A stretch of DNA of 12,847 nucleotides from Deltaproteobacteria bacterium RBG_13_61_14. GTDB lineage: Bacteria > RBG-13-61-14. The translations under genes were made by a program, and so were the position numbers. Location: NCBI GenBank assembly GCA_001797815.1, contig MGQK01000041.1:24035-36881 (forward strand), in the 5' to 3' direction. Positions 1 through 6,023 of the stretch are shown piece by piece. Position 1 is the first letter of the stretch; every line of letters starts with the position of its first letter. The notes beneath the pieces were generated by a model. It had not been told where the DNA came from. It was given only the letters and a program-made list of their open reading frames with translations, and ran no database searches.

Positions 1-338
1 TCATCGTGACCACGCCCCAGGAAATCGCGCTGCTGGACGTGCGCAAGTGCATCAACTTCTGCCGCAAGCTCAAGCTACCGGTGGCCGGGATCATCGAGAA
101 CATGAGCGGCTTTGTCTGTCCCCACTGCGGCAAGACCACCGACATCTTCAAGCGCGGCGGGGGCGAGAAGCTGGCCCAGGAGATGGGAGTGGCCTTCCTC
201 GGTCGGATCCCGATCGAGCCGGACCTGGTCCTGGCCGGCGACGCCGGCGAGCCTTTTCCCCAGAAATACGCCGGCACCGAAACCGCCTGGGCCTTCGAGC
301 GGGTGGTCCAGCAGATCGTGGACCAGGAAAAGCCATAA
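1..338 (+). CDS. mrp: Mrp/ApbC (NBP35-like) Fe-S cluster carrier ATPase, 3' part
   Basis: C-terminal part of a P-loop Fe-S carrier ATPase of the Mrp/ApbC/Nbp35 family, which assembles [4Fe-4S] clusters and passes them to apoproteins in the cytosol. The gene is cut by the window edge. The frame is open from base 3 and reads IVTTPQEIALLDVRK, the typical strand and helix of the SIMIBI/ParA-type fold. Next comes GIIENMSGFVCPHCGK, in which the CPHC pair is the family's CxxC motif that binds the bridging cluster. It continues with FKRGGGEKLAQEMGVAFLGRIPIEPDL, the usual Mrp ending. The stop is TAA at 336-338. The Walker A region lies outside the window. The TAA is also the left copy of a 3-bp duplication flanking an inserted repeat element. 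Family assignment is firm; the target apoproteins cannot be told. Confidence 0.93.
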   Translation, partial: IVTTPQEIALLDVRKCINFCRKLKLPVAGIIENMSGFVCPHCGKTTDIFKRGGGEKLAQEMGVAFLGRIPIEPDLVLAGDAGEPFPQKYAGTETAWAFERVVQQIVDQEKP

Positions 339-349
339 GAGACTATCTC

Positions 350-373
350 AAAACCCATTGGGTTTTTAATTTT
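350..373 (+). terminator. Putative intrinsic terminator of mrp
   Basis: AAAACCC at 350-356 pairs with GGGTTTT at 360-366 across a 3-nt ATT loop and runs into a T-rich tract (TTTTTAATTTT, 363-373). It begins 12 nt after the mrp stop codon. The stem is short, with only three G-C pairs, so termination may be weak. It lies inside the left end of the MITE-like element, so the element may have supplied mrp with a new terminator (inference). Confidence 0.45.
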
Positions 374-374
374 C

Positions 375-399
375 GGGCGGGTATCCAAACCCGCCCTAC
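375..399 (-). repeat. REP-like hairpin (a), left half of an inverted pair
   Basis: Read on the minus strand it is GTAG followed by stem GGCGGGT, loop TTGGAT and return stem ACCCGCC. The 5' GTAG tetranucleotide at the hairpin foot is the hallmark of REP sequences handled by RAYT (Y1 tyrosine) transposases. It faces REP (b), with the two GTAG feet inward, as in a BIME. Confidence 0.7.
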
Positions 400-416
400 G
401 AAAAATGTCCTGTTGC

Positions 417-441
417 GTAGCGCGCGATTGGATTCGCGCGC
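417..441 (+). repeat. REP-like hairpin (b), right half of an inverted pair
   Basis: GTAG at 417-420 leads into stem CGCGCGA, loop TTGGAT (428-433) and return stem TCGCGCG. The stem sequence is unrelated to hairpin (a), but stem length, loop length, loop sequence and GTAG foot are the same. On one RNA strand, loop (a) reads AUCCAA and loop (b) reads UUGGAU. These are fully complementary, so a six-base kissing interaction is possible. Confidence 0.7.
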
Positions 442-511
442 GAGGTTTTTCCGTTTTGAGATAGTCTCTAAGAGATCAGAAGGCAAGGCTATTCATTTAA
501 GAAAAGATCTC

Positions 512-535
512 ACGCCAAGTTGCCAAGGCGCAAAG
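512..535. repeat. Octamer tandem array, three units, degenerate
   Basis: Three consecutive 8-bp units, ACGCCAAG, TTGCCAAG and GCGCAAAG, resemble the ACGCAAAG array inside the phosphodiesterase gene at 2649-2680. Both are preceded by a T-rich CAC/TCAC lead-in. The last unit also forms a hairpin with 537-546 (AGGCGCAAAG against CTTTGTGCCT, one G-U pair). Confidence 0.55.
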
Positions 536-562
536 GCTTTGTGCCTCGATACAAATTTCCTT

Positions 563-591
563 CGAATTAAGTAAGGTGTCTCCCGAATTCC
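563..591 (-). repeat. Dispersed repeat copy 1 (GGACACC..TTAATTCG family)
   Basis: On the minus strand it reads GGAATTCGGG, then AGACACCTTACTTAATTCG. It lies just downstream of the AT-rich membrane gene, whose stop is at 604-606, in the sense direction of that gene. It is the inverted partner of the copy at 1124-1161: after a shared 10-base start the two differ by an 8-base insertion, one 1-base gap and one substitution. Confidence 0.7.
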
Positions 592-603
592 GAAGTTTGG
601 TAA

Positions 604-1065
604 TTATGAATTGCCCTGATCTTTAACGAGTAAGTTGATATATTCAGCTGCTCTTTGAGCATCGCGACTGAAAAATGCTGGAACCTCAACTTCATTAAAT
701 CTATTAATATTCAAAATCTTGATTGTTAAAATACTTTGCTTAGACCAAGAAGAGTCATAATCAGCTGATAGAACATCTTTTATATTAATTTCTTGCCACG
801 TTAGGCGTATAAGCCGAGCTACTAAAATTCTATTATTCTCTATCTTTAGGAAAGAAGCTTTTATTATAAAATGATGAAAATATACAGGAAGAAATATAAG
901 CAGTGTTAAGCACCCTCCAGCCAATATTACGTTTATCCAATAATAACCGCTTTTTTCACTCAATGCCTTGAATATTCCCCCAACTGCAATTATTAAAAAA
1001 CAAAATGTCCACGCAGTAATAAAAAGGATGCCAAGAAGTGGATTAATAATAAATCTGGTATTCAT
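604..1065 (-). CDS. Small two-TM membrane protein with PH-like C-terminal domain, AT-rich
   Basis: 153 residues, function unknown. Two strongly hydrophobic segments (about residues 8-32 and 42-66) form a membrane hairpin. A soluble C-terminal part (about 72-150) has alternating beta-like stretches and a final helix (RDAQRAAEYINLLV). This arrangement resembles small bacterial membrane proteins with a PH-like domain, such as the STM3941-like or bPH groups, but no diagnostic motif is visible. The gene is much poorer in GC than its surroundings; the row 841-900 is 22% GC, so recent acquisition is likely. The ATG at 1063-1065 is chosen because an in-frame TAA lies four codons upstream. There is no Shine-Dalgarno sequence; an extended -10 box ends 8 nt before the ATG, so the mRNA may be leaderless. 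Inverted repeats flank it at 563-591 and 1124-1161. Confidence 0.7.
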   Translation of the reverse strand: MNTRFIINPLLGILFITAWTFCFLIIAVGGIFKALSEKSGYYWINVILAGGCLTLLIFLPVYFHHFIIKASFLKIENNRILVARLIRLTWQEINIKDVLSADYDSSWSKQSILTIKILNINRFNEVEVPAFFSRDAQRAAEYINLLVKDQGNS

Positions 1066-1073
1066 GAGAATAA

Positions 1074-1082
1074 ATTATACCA
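1074..1082 (-). promoter_or_regulatory. Extended -10 promoter for the AT-rich membrane gene
   Basis: On the minus strand the sequence is TGGTATAAT, a perfect TGnTATAAT extended -10. No good -35 hexamer is seen 16-18 bp upstream, which extended -10 promoters tolerate. The box ends 8 nt before the ATG, so a start about 7 nt downstream would fall at or next to the start codon. Confidence 0.6.
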
Positions 1083-1123
1083 AATTATTTAAAGCTGGGC
1101 CATCTTCTCGACTAAATTGGAAT

Positions 1124-1161
1124 GGAATTCGGGAAATTGGGAGGACACCATACTTAATTCG
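1124..1161 (+). repeat. Dispersed repeat copy 2, inverted partner of copy 1
   Basis: It reads GGAATTCGGG, an 8-base insertion AAATTGGG, then AGGACACCATACTTAATTCG. Together with copy 1 it brackets the AT-rich gene as a 599-bp unit (563-1161). It is the only copy in the window that does not follow a stop codon of a recognisable gene. Confidence 0.7.
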
Positions 1162-1380
1162 CCATTTTAGAAGTCGGCGTGAGTTTTTGAAGAGGCGGCC
1201 GCTACTGAAAAAGCGATTAACAGGAGCAAGATCGGAGATGGAGTTGGAAGCAGAAGACCAGGGGCAGGGTCGTTGGAGGAATTCCGGGTCGAAAGCAGGT
1301 TCTCTGGGTTGGCCGGCATCCAGGTCTTGATTGGGGGAACCTTCTCTCATGGCGGTTTTGACCTCTTCCAAGGCAAAGTC

Positions 1381-1409
1381 ATTATGGAGTAGGGGAAAAG
1401 GGATGTCAA
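1381..1409 (-). promoter_or_regulatory. Strong sigma70-like promoter without an obvious gene
   Basis: On the minus strand TTGACA (1409-1404) is followed by a 17-bp spacer and CATAAT (1386-1381), giving 11 of 12 consensus bases at ideal spacing. It points left, into a region without a convincing CDS. It may be the relict promoter of a lost element, or may drive a small RNA or distal transcription of the AT-rich gene. Confidence 0.45.
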
Positions 1410-1423
1410 GAAAAAAATGCAAT

Positions 1424-1451
1424 GGTTCGTGGTTAGCGGTTGGTGGTTCGT
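1424..1451. repeat. Heptamer tandem array, four units (GGTTNGT)
   Basis: Four consecutive 7-bp units: GGTTCGT, GGTTAGC, GGTTGGT, GGTTCGT. It is a short degenerate heptanucleotide repeat of the STRR kind and directly abuts the REP-like hairpin at 1455. Confidence 0.65.
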
Positions 1452-1454
1452 GAA

Positions 1455-1484
1455 CCCACCCTCGCCGAAGCGAGGATGGGCTAC
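1455..1484 (-). repeat. REP-like hairpin (c)
   Basis: On the minus strand it is GTAG (1484-1481), then arm CCCATCCTCGC, loop TTCG and return arm GCGAGGGTGGG, with one A/C mismatch. It has the same GTAG-foot architecture as the pair at 375-441 but a different stem. The TTCG tetraloop is an especially stable type in RNA. Confidence 0.6.
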
Positions 1485-1561
1485 AAGGAGGATGAGCAAC
1501 TCTTCGAAAGAAAGCCTCTTTTCCTTTGGGACCGTCTCAAACCTTCAGCCTTGTGTTTTCT

Positions 1562-1589
1562 GTCTAAAGTCCGATGCCTCATGTCTGAT
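1562..1589. repeat. Degenerate heptamer tandem array, four units (GTCTGAT)
   Basis: GTCTAAA, GTCCGAT, GCCTCAT and GTCTGAT follow each other without gaps. Period and copy number match the array at 1424-1451, but the unit sequence differs. It lies in the non-coding region upstream of the phosphodiesterase promoter. Confidence 0.5.
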
Positions 1590-1669
1590 GCCTTTTCCCC
1601 CAGCCTCAGGCCCCAAGCCTTGCTTATCAGCGTCCTTGTCCCGGGTCTGGGCGGGATTGGCGAAAAAAG

Positions 1670-1697
1670 TGGACAATTCGGGATTTTGCATTACAAT
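1670..1697 (+). promoter_or_regulatory. Candidate promoter of the phosphodiesterase operon
   Basis: TGGACA (1670-1675) and TACAAT (1692-1697) are each one base from the sigma70 consensus, with a 16-bp spacer. Transcription would start near 1704, leaving a leader of about 40 nt before the GTG at 1747. The site supports a start well downstream of the ATG at 1417. Confidence 0.5.
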
Positions 1698-1746
1698 TGA
1701 ATTGAAGAAAATTGAGGCCTTTTCCGGCTATCCCGATTCCTGTCAG

Positions 1747-3942
1747 GTGAACACTTTGCCAGCTACATATCGCTCCGGCTTGAAATGGGCGGCGCTGGGC
1801 CTGGGTCTGGCGCTCCTGCTTCCGTTTTCGGCCTCGGCCTACATCGGCCCGGGCGCCGGCTTCGCCATCCTCGGCTCATTCATGGTCTTTTTCTTCGCCT
1901 TTGTGGCCGCGGTGCTTTCGATGCTGATCTGGCCGGTGCGGGCGGTTTACCGTTTCATCCAGGTGCGGCGGCTGGGGATCAAGCCGCAGGTGGACCGGGT
2001 GGTGATCCTGGGGCTGGACGGGCTGGACCCGAAGCGGGCGCAGAAGCTGATGGACCAGGGCAAGCTGCCTCACTTCCAGGCGCTCGCCGGGCAAGGCTCT
2101 TTCTCGAACCTGGCCACCACCTATCCGGCGATCTCGCCGGTGGCCTGGTCCACTTTCGCCACCGGGGTCAATCCCGGCAAGCACGCCATCTTCGACTTCC
2201 TGATGCCGGACCGCAAGACCTATCTGCCGGTGCTCAGCTCCACCCACATCGGCAAGATGGACCGGGTGCTCAAGCTCGGGCGCTGGCGCATCCCGCTCGG
2301 CCGGCCCGAGATCCGGCTCCTGCGCAAAAGCGTCCCCTTCTGGAAGATCCTGGGCGACCACTGGATCTTCTCGCACGTGCTGCGGGTGCCGATCACTTTC
2401 CCGCCGGAAAAATTCTACGGCGCCGAGCTCTCGGCCATGTGCGTGCCCGATCTCAAAGGCTCGCAAGGCACCTTTACCTTTTACACCACCGCGGCCGGCG
2501 ATAAGAAGCACACCGGCGGGGTGGAGATCAAGCTCGAGCGCCACGGCAACGGCTTCTGCGCATACATCCCCGGCCCGGAGAACTCGCTGACCGAGAAGCA
2601 GGAAGAGCTGCGCATCCCGTTCACGCTTGCCAGGAACGGGAAGATTTCACGCAAAGACGCAAAGGTGCAAAGACGCAAAGGGATCGGTGCTGTTCAACTT
2701 GGACGGCAGGAGGGAAAGAACTCGGGCTTTGACCTGAAGCTGCCCGACCGGACGCTCCACCTGGAGGTCGGCAAGTTCTCCGGCTGGGTGCCGCTCTGCT
2801 TCAAGGCGGGCCTGGGCATCAAAGTGCGGGGCATTGCCCAGTTCCGGCTGCTGCGCACCGAGCCGGAGGTGGAGCTGTATCTCTCGCCCGTGCACCTGGA
2901 CCCGGAAAGCCCGGCCATGCCCATCTCGCATCCTTCCATTTACTCCATGGTCCTGGCCAAGCTCCAGGGGCCTTATGCCACCCTGGGCCTGGCCGAGGAC
3001 ACCTGGGGCCTGAACGAGCGGGTGCTGGATGAAGACGCCTTCCTGGAAATGACCTACACCCACCATGCCGAGCGGGAGACCATGTTCTTCCATGCGCTCC
3101 GCCGCACCCGCCAGGGCGCGTGCGTGTGCGTGTTCGACGCCACCGACCGGATCCAGCACATGTTTCATCGCTACGAGGAGGCCGCTCATCCGGCCAACGC
3201 GGGCAAGGATACAAAAAAGCATAAGCAGGTGATCGAGGACTTGTATGTGCGGATGGATGACCTGGTGGGCCGGGTGATGAAGGAGATGAAAAAGCGCGAC
3301 GTGCTCCTGGTCGTCTCCGACCACGGTTTTGCCAGCTTCGCGCGGGGCGTCAACCTCAACTCCTGGCTGTGGAAGAACGGCTACCTGGCCTGCCAGGACG
3401 GAAAGGGCAGCGGCGAATATTTCAAGGAGGTGGACTGGTCCAAGACCCGGGCCTATATGCTCGGCCTGGGCGGGATCTATTTGAACCTCAAGGGCCGCGA
3501 GGCGAAAGGGATCGTGGAGCCGGGCGCCGAGGCCGACGCCCTTCGGAAAGAACTCGCGGCCAAGCTCCAGAAGCTCCCTGACGACAAGCGCGGCGCAATT
3601 GCAATCAACGATGCCTTCCTCGGGCCCGACGTCTTCCACGGTCCCTACCGCGATCAAGGCCCGGACCTGGTCATCGGCTACAACCTCGGCTACCGCGCCT
3701 CCTGGGAAGGCGTGCTCGGCGTGGTCAACGACGTGGTCTTTGACGACAACGAGAAGAGCTGGAGCGGCGACCACTGCGTGGACCCGCGGCTGGTGCCGGG
3801 CGTGATCTTTTCCAACCGGAAGATCGAGGCCCGCGATCCGGGCCTGATTGACCTGGCGCCCACGGTGCTCCGGCTGTTTGATGTTCCGATTCCCCAGCAT
3901 ATGGACGGCAAGCCGCTGTTCGAAGTGGATCGTGAAGGATGA
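1747..3942 (+). CDS. Membrane-anchored alkaline phosphatase superfamily phosphodiesterase/phosphatase (COG3379-like)
   Basis: 731 residues with GTG start. A signal-like segment (11-30) ends in ASA before AYIGPGAGF, and a second hydrophobic stretch (38-63) precedes RAVYRFIQVRR, so the catalytic part is probably extracytoplasmic and membrane-tethered. The type I phosphodiesterase/nucleotide pyrophosphatase fold is shown by the complete two-metal set: D91 (LGLDGLD), nucleophile S130 (ISPVAWS), D467 and H471 (DATDRIQH), D525-H526 (SDHGF) and H676 (SGDHC). Substrate is unknown; phosphodiester, phosphomonoester or lipid head-group targets are all possible. Residues about 297-322 are absent from the paralogous next gene and contain a translated octamer repeat (ISRKDAKVQRRKG). 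The frame is open back to 1417, but that extension encodes heptamer arrays and a REP hairpin, and the promoter lies at 1670-1697, so I reject it. The Shine-Dalgarno sequence is weak (CAGG); TTG at 1780 is an alternative. It overlaps the next gene by ATGA. Confidence 0.87.
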   Translation: MNTLPATYRSGLKWAALGLGLALLLPFSASAYIGPGAGFAILGSFMVFFFAFVAAVLSMLIWPVRAVYRFIQVRRLGIKPQVDRVVILGLDGLDPKRAQKLMDQGKLPHFQALAGQGSFSNLATTYPAISPVAWSTFATGVNPGKHAIFDFLMPDRKTYLPVLSSTHIGKMDRVLKLGRWRIPLGRPEIRLLRKSVPFWKILGDHWIFSHVLRVPITFPPEKFYGAELSAMCVPDLKGSQGTFTFYTTAAGDKKHTGGVEIKLERHGNGFCAYIPGPENSLTEKQEELRIPFTLARNGKISRKDAKVQRRKGIGAVQLGRQEGKNSGFDLKLPDRTLHLEVGKFSGWVPLCFKAGLGIKVRGIAQFRLLRTEPEVELYLSPVHLDPESPAMPISHPSIYSMVLAKLQGPYATLGLAEDTWGLNERVLDEDAFLEMTYTHHAERETMFFHALRRTRQGACVCVFDATDRIQHMFHRYEEAAHPANAGKDTKKHKQVIEDLYVRMDDLVGRVMKEMKKRDVLLVVSDHGFASFARGVNLNSWLWKNGYLACQDGKGSGEYFKEVDWSKTRAYMLGLGGIYLNLKGREAKGIVEPGAEADALRKELAAKLQKLPDDKRGAIAINDAFLGPDVFHGPYRDQGPDLVIGYNLGYRASWEGVLGVVNDVVFDDNEKSWSGDHCVDPRLVPGVIFSNRKIEARDPGLIDLAPTVLRLFDVPIPQHMDGKPLFEVDREG
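2649..2680 (+). repeat. Octamer tandem array (ACGCAAAG x4) inside a CDS
   Basis: Four units, ACGCAAAG, ACGCAAAG, GTGCAAAG and ACGCAAAG, sit inside the phosphodiesterase gene and encode most of SRKDAKVQRRKG. The unit is 8 bp, so the array does not preserve frame by period; it stays open because this stretch lacks stops. The paralogue at 3939-5972 has no counterpart, which points to insertion into a surface loop. Confidence 0.75.
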
Positions 3943-5972
3943 GGACGATGAAGCAAGGCTGGCGGCTTTGGGCGATGATCTGGATCGGCCTGATCCTCGG
4001 CCTGGGGTTCAGCGCTTGCAAGAAAAAAAATTCGGAAACCGGCAAGCGGGTGATCGTGCTGGGCATTGACGGCATGGACTTGCGTCTGCTGAAGCAGTTG
4101 CTGGCCGAGGGAACCATGCCTCACTTCCAGCGCCTGATCCAGGAGGGCGGTTTCCGGCCGCTGGGCACCAGCATCCCGCCGGAAAGCCCGGTGGCCTGGT
4201 CCAATTTCATCACCGGCATGAACCCGGGCAGGCACGGCATCTACGACTTTATCCATCGGGACCCGCAAAAGAAGCTGGACCTGTATCTCTCCACCTCCCG
4301 CACCGTGGACCCGCCCGAGAGCAAAAGCTTTACCCTGGGCGATTACGTGATCTGGCTGGCCGGGGGCAAGGTGGAGTTGCTCCGCGACCAGCGGCCGTTC
4401 TGGGACTATCTGGCGGAGCGGGGGATTCCGGTTACGGTCTATAAAATTCCGGCCGAGTTTCCGCCCGAGGCGGGCAAGGCGCGGGTGTTTTCGGGCATGG
4501 GCACGCCGGACATCCTCGGGACCTACGGCACCTTTTCCTATTACACCGACAATCCGCCGGCCAACGCCAAGGAGGTGAGCGGCGGCGACGTTTATCCCAC
4601 TTTCCCCAAGAACGGGGTCGCGGAAATGGTGCTGCACGGTCCCAAGAACACTTTCAAGCTCGATCCCAAGAAGCCTTACCTGCGCTCGGGCCGGGGCAAG
4701 CAAAGAAATTACGCGAAGGCGGAGCTTAAGTTCCGGGTTTATCTCGACCCGGAGAACGCCGCGGCCAAGATCGAGATCGGCGACGCCGAGCTGGTCTTGA
4801 ACCAGGGGGAGTGGAGCGGCTGGGTGCCGATCGAGTTCGAGCTGGTGCCGCGCCTGCTTCATCTCCCGGGCATGGTCCGCTTTTATTTGCAAGAGGTGCG
4901 GCCGGATTTCAAGCTCTACGTGAGCCCGATCAACCTGGACCCGCTGGACCCGGCGCTGCCGCTTTCCAACCCGGCCGATTACGCGGAGGAACTGGGCGAG
5001 GCGGTCGGGCGGTTTTACACCCAGGGGATTTCCGAGGACAACAAGGCGCGGAGCCACAACATCCTCAACGATGACGAATACTGGCAGCAGAGCCAGGACG
5101 TGCTCGCGGAAAGCTGGAAGCTCTACCATTATCACCTCGACCATTTCGACCGCGGGCTCCTCTTCTTCTACTTCTCGGCCCTGGACCTGGGCCAGCACAT
5201 GTTCTGGCGCCTGCACGATCCGACCTCGCCGGCCTGGGACGCCGAGGCCTCGGCCCGCCTGGGAGACCCCATCCGCCGGCTCTACTTCCAGATGGATGAA
5301 GTCCTGGCCACGGCTCTCCAGCGCGTGGACCCGAACACCACCCTGATCGTGATGAGCGACCACGGGTTTGCCCCGTTCAACCGGGCCTTTCAACTGAACT
5401 CCTGGCTCCTGGACAACGGCTACCTTTACCTGCGCGACCGGAGCAAGCGCCAGGAGACCGAGTATTTTGACCACGTGGACTGGGGCCGGACCCGGGCTTA
5501 CGGCTTGGGCATCAACGGGCTTTATTTGAATTTGTATGGCCGGGAGTGGAGCGGGATCTTCATGCCCGGCGCCGAGAAGGAAGAGCTTCTGCGCGAGCTT
5601 AAGCAAAAACTCGAAGCAGTGGTGGACCCGGCCACCGGAGAACACCCGATCAAGGTGGTCTACCGGGCGGACCAGGTCTATCAGGGGCCGCACGTGGAGA
5701 AAGTGGCGCCGGACCTGATCATGGGCTATGCCTATGGCTGGCGCGCCTCCTGGGAGACCACCCTGGGCGAGTTTCCCCAGGGATGGTTTTCCGACAACAA
5801 GGAAGCCTGGTCCGGCGACCACTGCATCGCCGCCGAGGAAGTGCCGGGCGTGCTGGTGACCAACCGCCAGATCCAAGCCGAGAGCCCGACCCTGATGGAC
5901 CTGGGTCCGAGCATTTTGAAAGAGTTCGGGATCGAGCCGCCCGAGCAGATGGAAGGGAAGCCCGTTTTCTAA
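3939..5972 (+). CDS. Lipoprotein alkaline phosphatase superfamily phosphodiesterase/phosphatase, paralogue of the preceding gene
   Basis: 677 residues from ATG 3939, which overlaps the previous stop as ATGA. ATG 3948 is equally plausible because GAAGG and GAGG lie upstream of it. The N-terminus (about residues 10-27) is a lipoprotein signal with candidate lipobox GFSAC, lipidated Cys27 and then KKK; Phe at -3 is unusual. The catalytic set is complete: D44 (LGIDGMD), nucleophile S83 (ESPVAW), D416 and H420 (DLGQH), D474-H475 (SDHGF), H628 (SGDHC). It is clearly related to the upstream protein throughout, with shared motifs such as SGWVP, SPxxLDP, NSWLxxNGYL and YDF-type segments. This looks like a tandem duplication followed by divergence in anchoring, one copy as TM protein and one as lipoprotein. 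Substrate unknown; translational coupling suggests balanced expression. Confidence 0.87.
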   Translation: MRTMKQGWRLWAMIWIGLILGLGFSACKKKNSETGKRVIVLGIDGMDLRLLKQLLAEGTMPHFQRLIQEGGFRPLGTSIPPESPVAWSNFITGMNPGRHGIYDFIHRDPQKKLDLYLSTSRTVDPPESKSFTLGDYVIWLAGGKVELLRDQRPFWDYLAERGIPVTVYKIPAEFPPEAGKARVFSGMGTPDILGTYGTFSYYTDNPPANAKEVSGGDVYPTFPKNGVAEMVLHGPKNTFKLDPKKPYLRSGRGKQRNYAKAELKFRVYLDPENAAAKIEIGDAELVLNQGEWSGWVPIEFELVPRLLHLPGMVRFYLQEVRPDFKLYVSPINLDPLDPALPLSNPADYAEELGEAVGRFYTQGISEDNKARSHNILNDDEYWQQSQDVLAESWKLYHYHLDHFDRGLLFFYFSALDLGQHMFWRLHDPTSPAWDAEASARLGDPIRRLYFQMDEVLATALQRVDPNTTLIVMSDHGFAPFNRAFQLNSWLLDNGYLYLRDRSKRQETEYFDHVDWGRTRAYGLGINGLYLNLYGREWSGIFMPGAEKEELLRELKQKLEAVVDPATGEHPIKVVYRADQVYQGPHVEKVAPDLIMGYAYGWRASWETTLGEFPQGWFSDNKEAWSGDHCIAAEEVPGVLVTNRQIQAESPTLMDLGPSILKEFGIEPPEQMEGKPVF

Positions 5973-6009
5973 ATCACCTGCCGCTGAGCCTCCAGCGGTT
6001 GGGTGAGTG

Positions 6010-6016
6010 AAGGAGG
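6010..6016 (+). promoter_or_regulatory. Shine-Dalgarno that fixes the GTG start at 6024
   Basis: AAGGAGG is a full anti-16S match, spaced 7 nt from GTG at 6024. It rules out the ATG/GTG-rich upstream codons from 6003 as the true start. Confidence 0.75.
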
Positions 6017-6023
6017 AGCGACC

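Larger units (their letters stand above)
339..468. mobile_element. 130-bp MITE-like element with 16-bp TIRs and TAA duplication
   Basis: GAGACTATCTCAAAAC at 339-354 is a perfect inverted copy of GTTTTGAGATAGTCTC at 453-468. The sequence TAA flanks both sides (336-338 and 469-471), as expected of a 3-bp target duplication. The left TAA is the mrp stop codon, so insertion there kept the stop intact. The interior holds a terminator-like hairpin and two head-to-head REP hairpins but no ORF, so the element is non-autonomous. Three-bp T-N-A duplications are known for part of the IS5 family, but no transposase is present to confirm the parent. An alternative is that the termini simply form a long stem in RNA. 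Confidence 0.6.
1066..1746. other. 680-base stretch without a convincing gene
   Basis: It holds the promoter of the gene at 604-1065, a dispersed repeat copy (1124-1161), a minus-strand promoter-like site (1381-1409), two heptamer arrays (1424-1451, 1562-1589), a REP-like hairpin (1455-1484) and the promoter of the phosphodiesterase operon (1670-1697). Minus-strand codons 1350 to 1075 are open, but there is no ribosome binding site and the translation is a low-complexity Pro/Ser/Arg mix unlike any family I recognise. I read this as decayed or repeat-derived DNA. Confidence 0.6.

Noticed and set aside
512-535. CRISPR-like or riboswitch-like array in the mrp downstream region
   Set aside because: Units are 8 bp in direct tandem with no spacers, so it is a microsatellite-type array. 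No aptamer-like conserved structure is visible.
526-546. Hairpin as an intrinsic terminator
   Set aside because: The stem forms with one G-U pair and a very small loop, but no T-run follows and no gene ends nearby on either strand.
47-574. 175-codon plus-strand ORF
   Set aside because: It runs out of frame through mrp and then through the MITE-like element, with an Arg/Gly-rich shadow composition.
1075-1422. 115-codon minus-strand ORF
   Set aside because: It has no ribosome binding site, the translation is low-complexity, and its 3' part reads through a dispersed repeat. It may be a relic of an element but cannot be called a gene.
1417-1746. N-terminal extension of the first phosphodiesterase to ATG 1417 (110 extra residues)
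   Set aside because: The extension translates heptamer arrays and a REP hairpin, has no family resemblance, and lies upstream of a good promoter (1670-1697) and of the true signal-like segment.
2647-3900. 417-codon open frame on the minus strand
   Set aside because: Antisense shadow of the phosphodiesterase gene, with no plausible domain or ribosome binding site.
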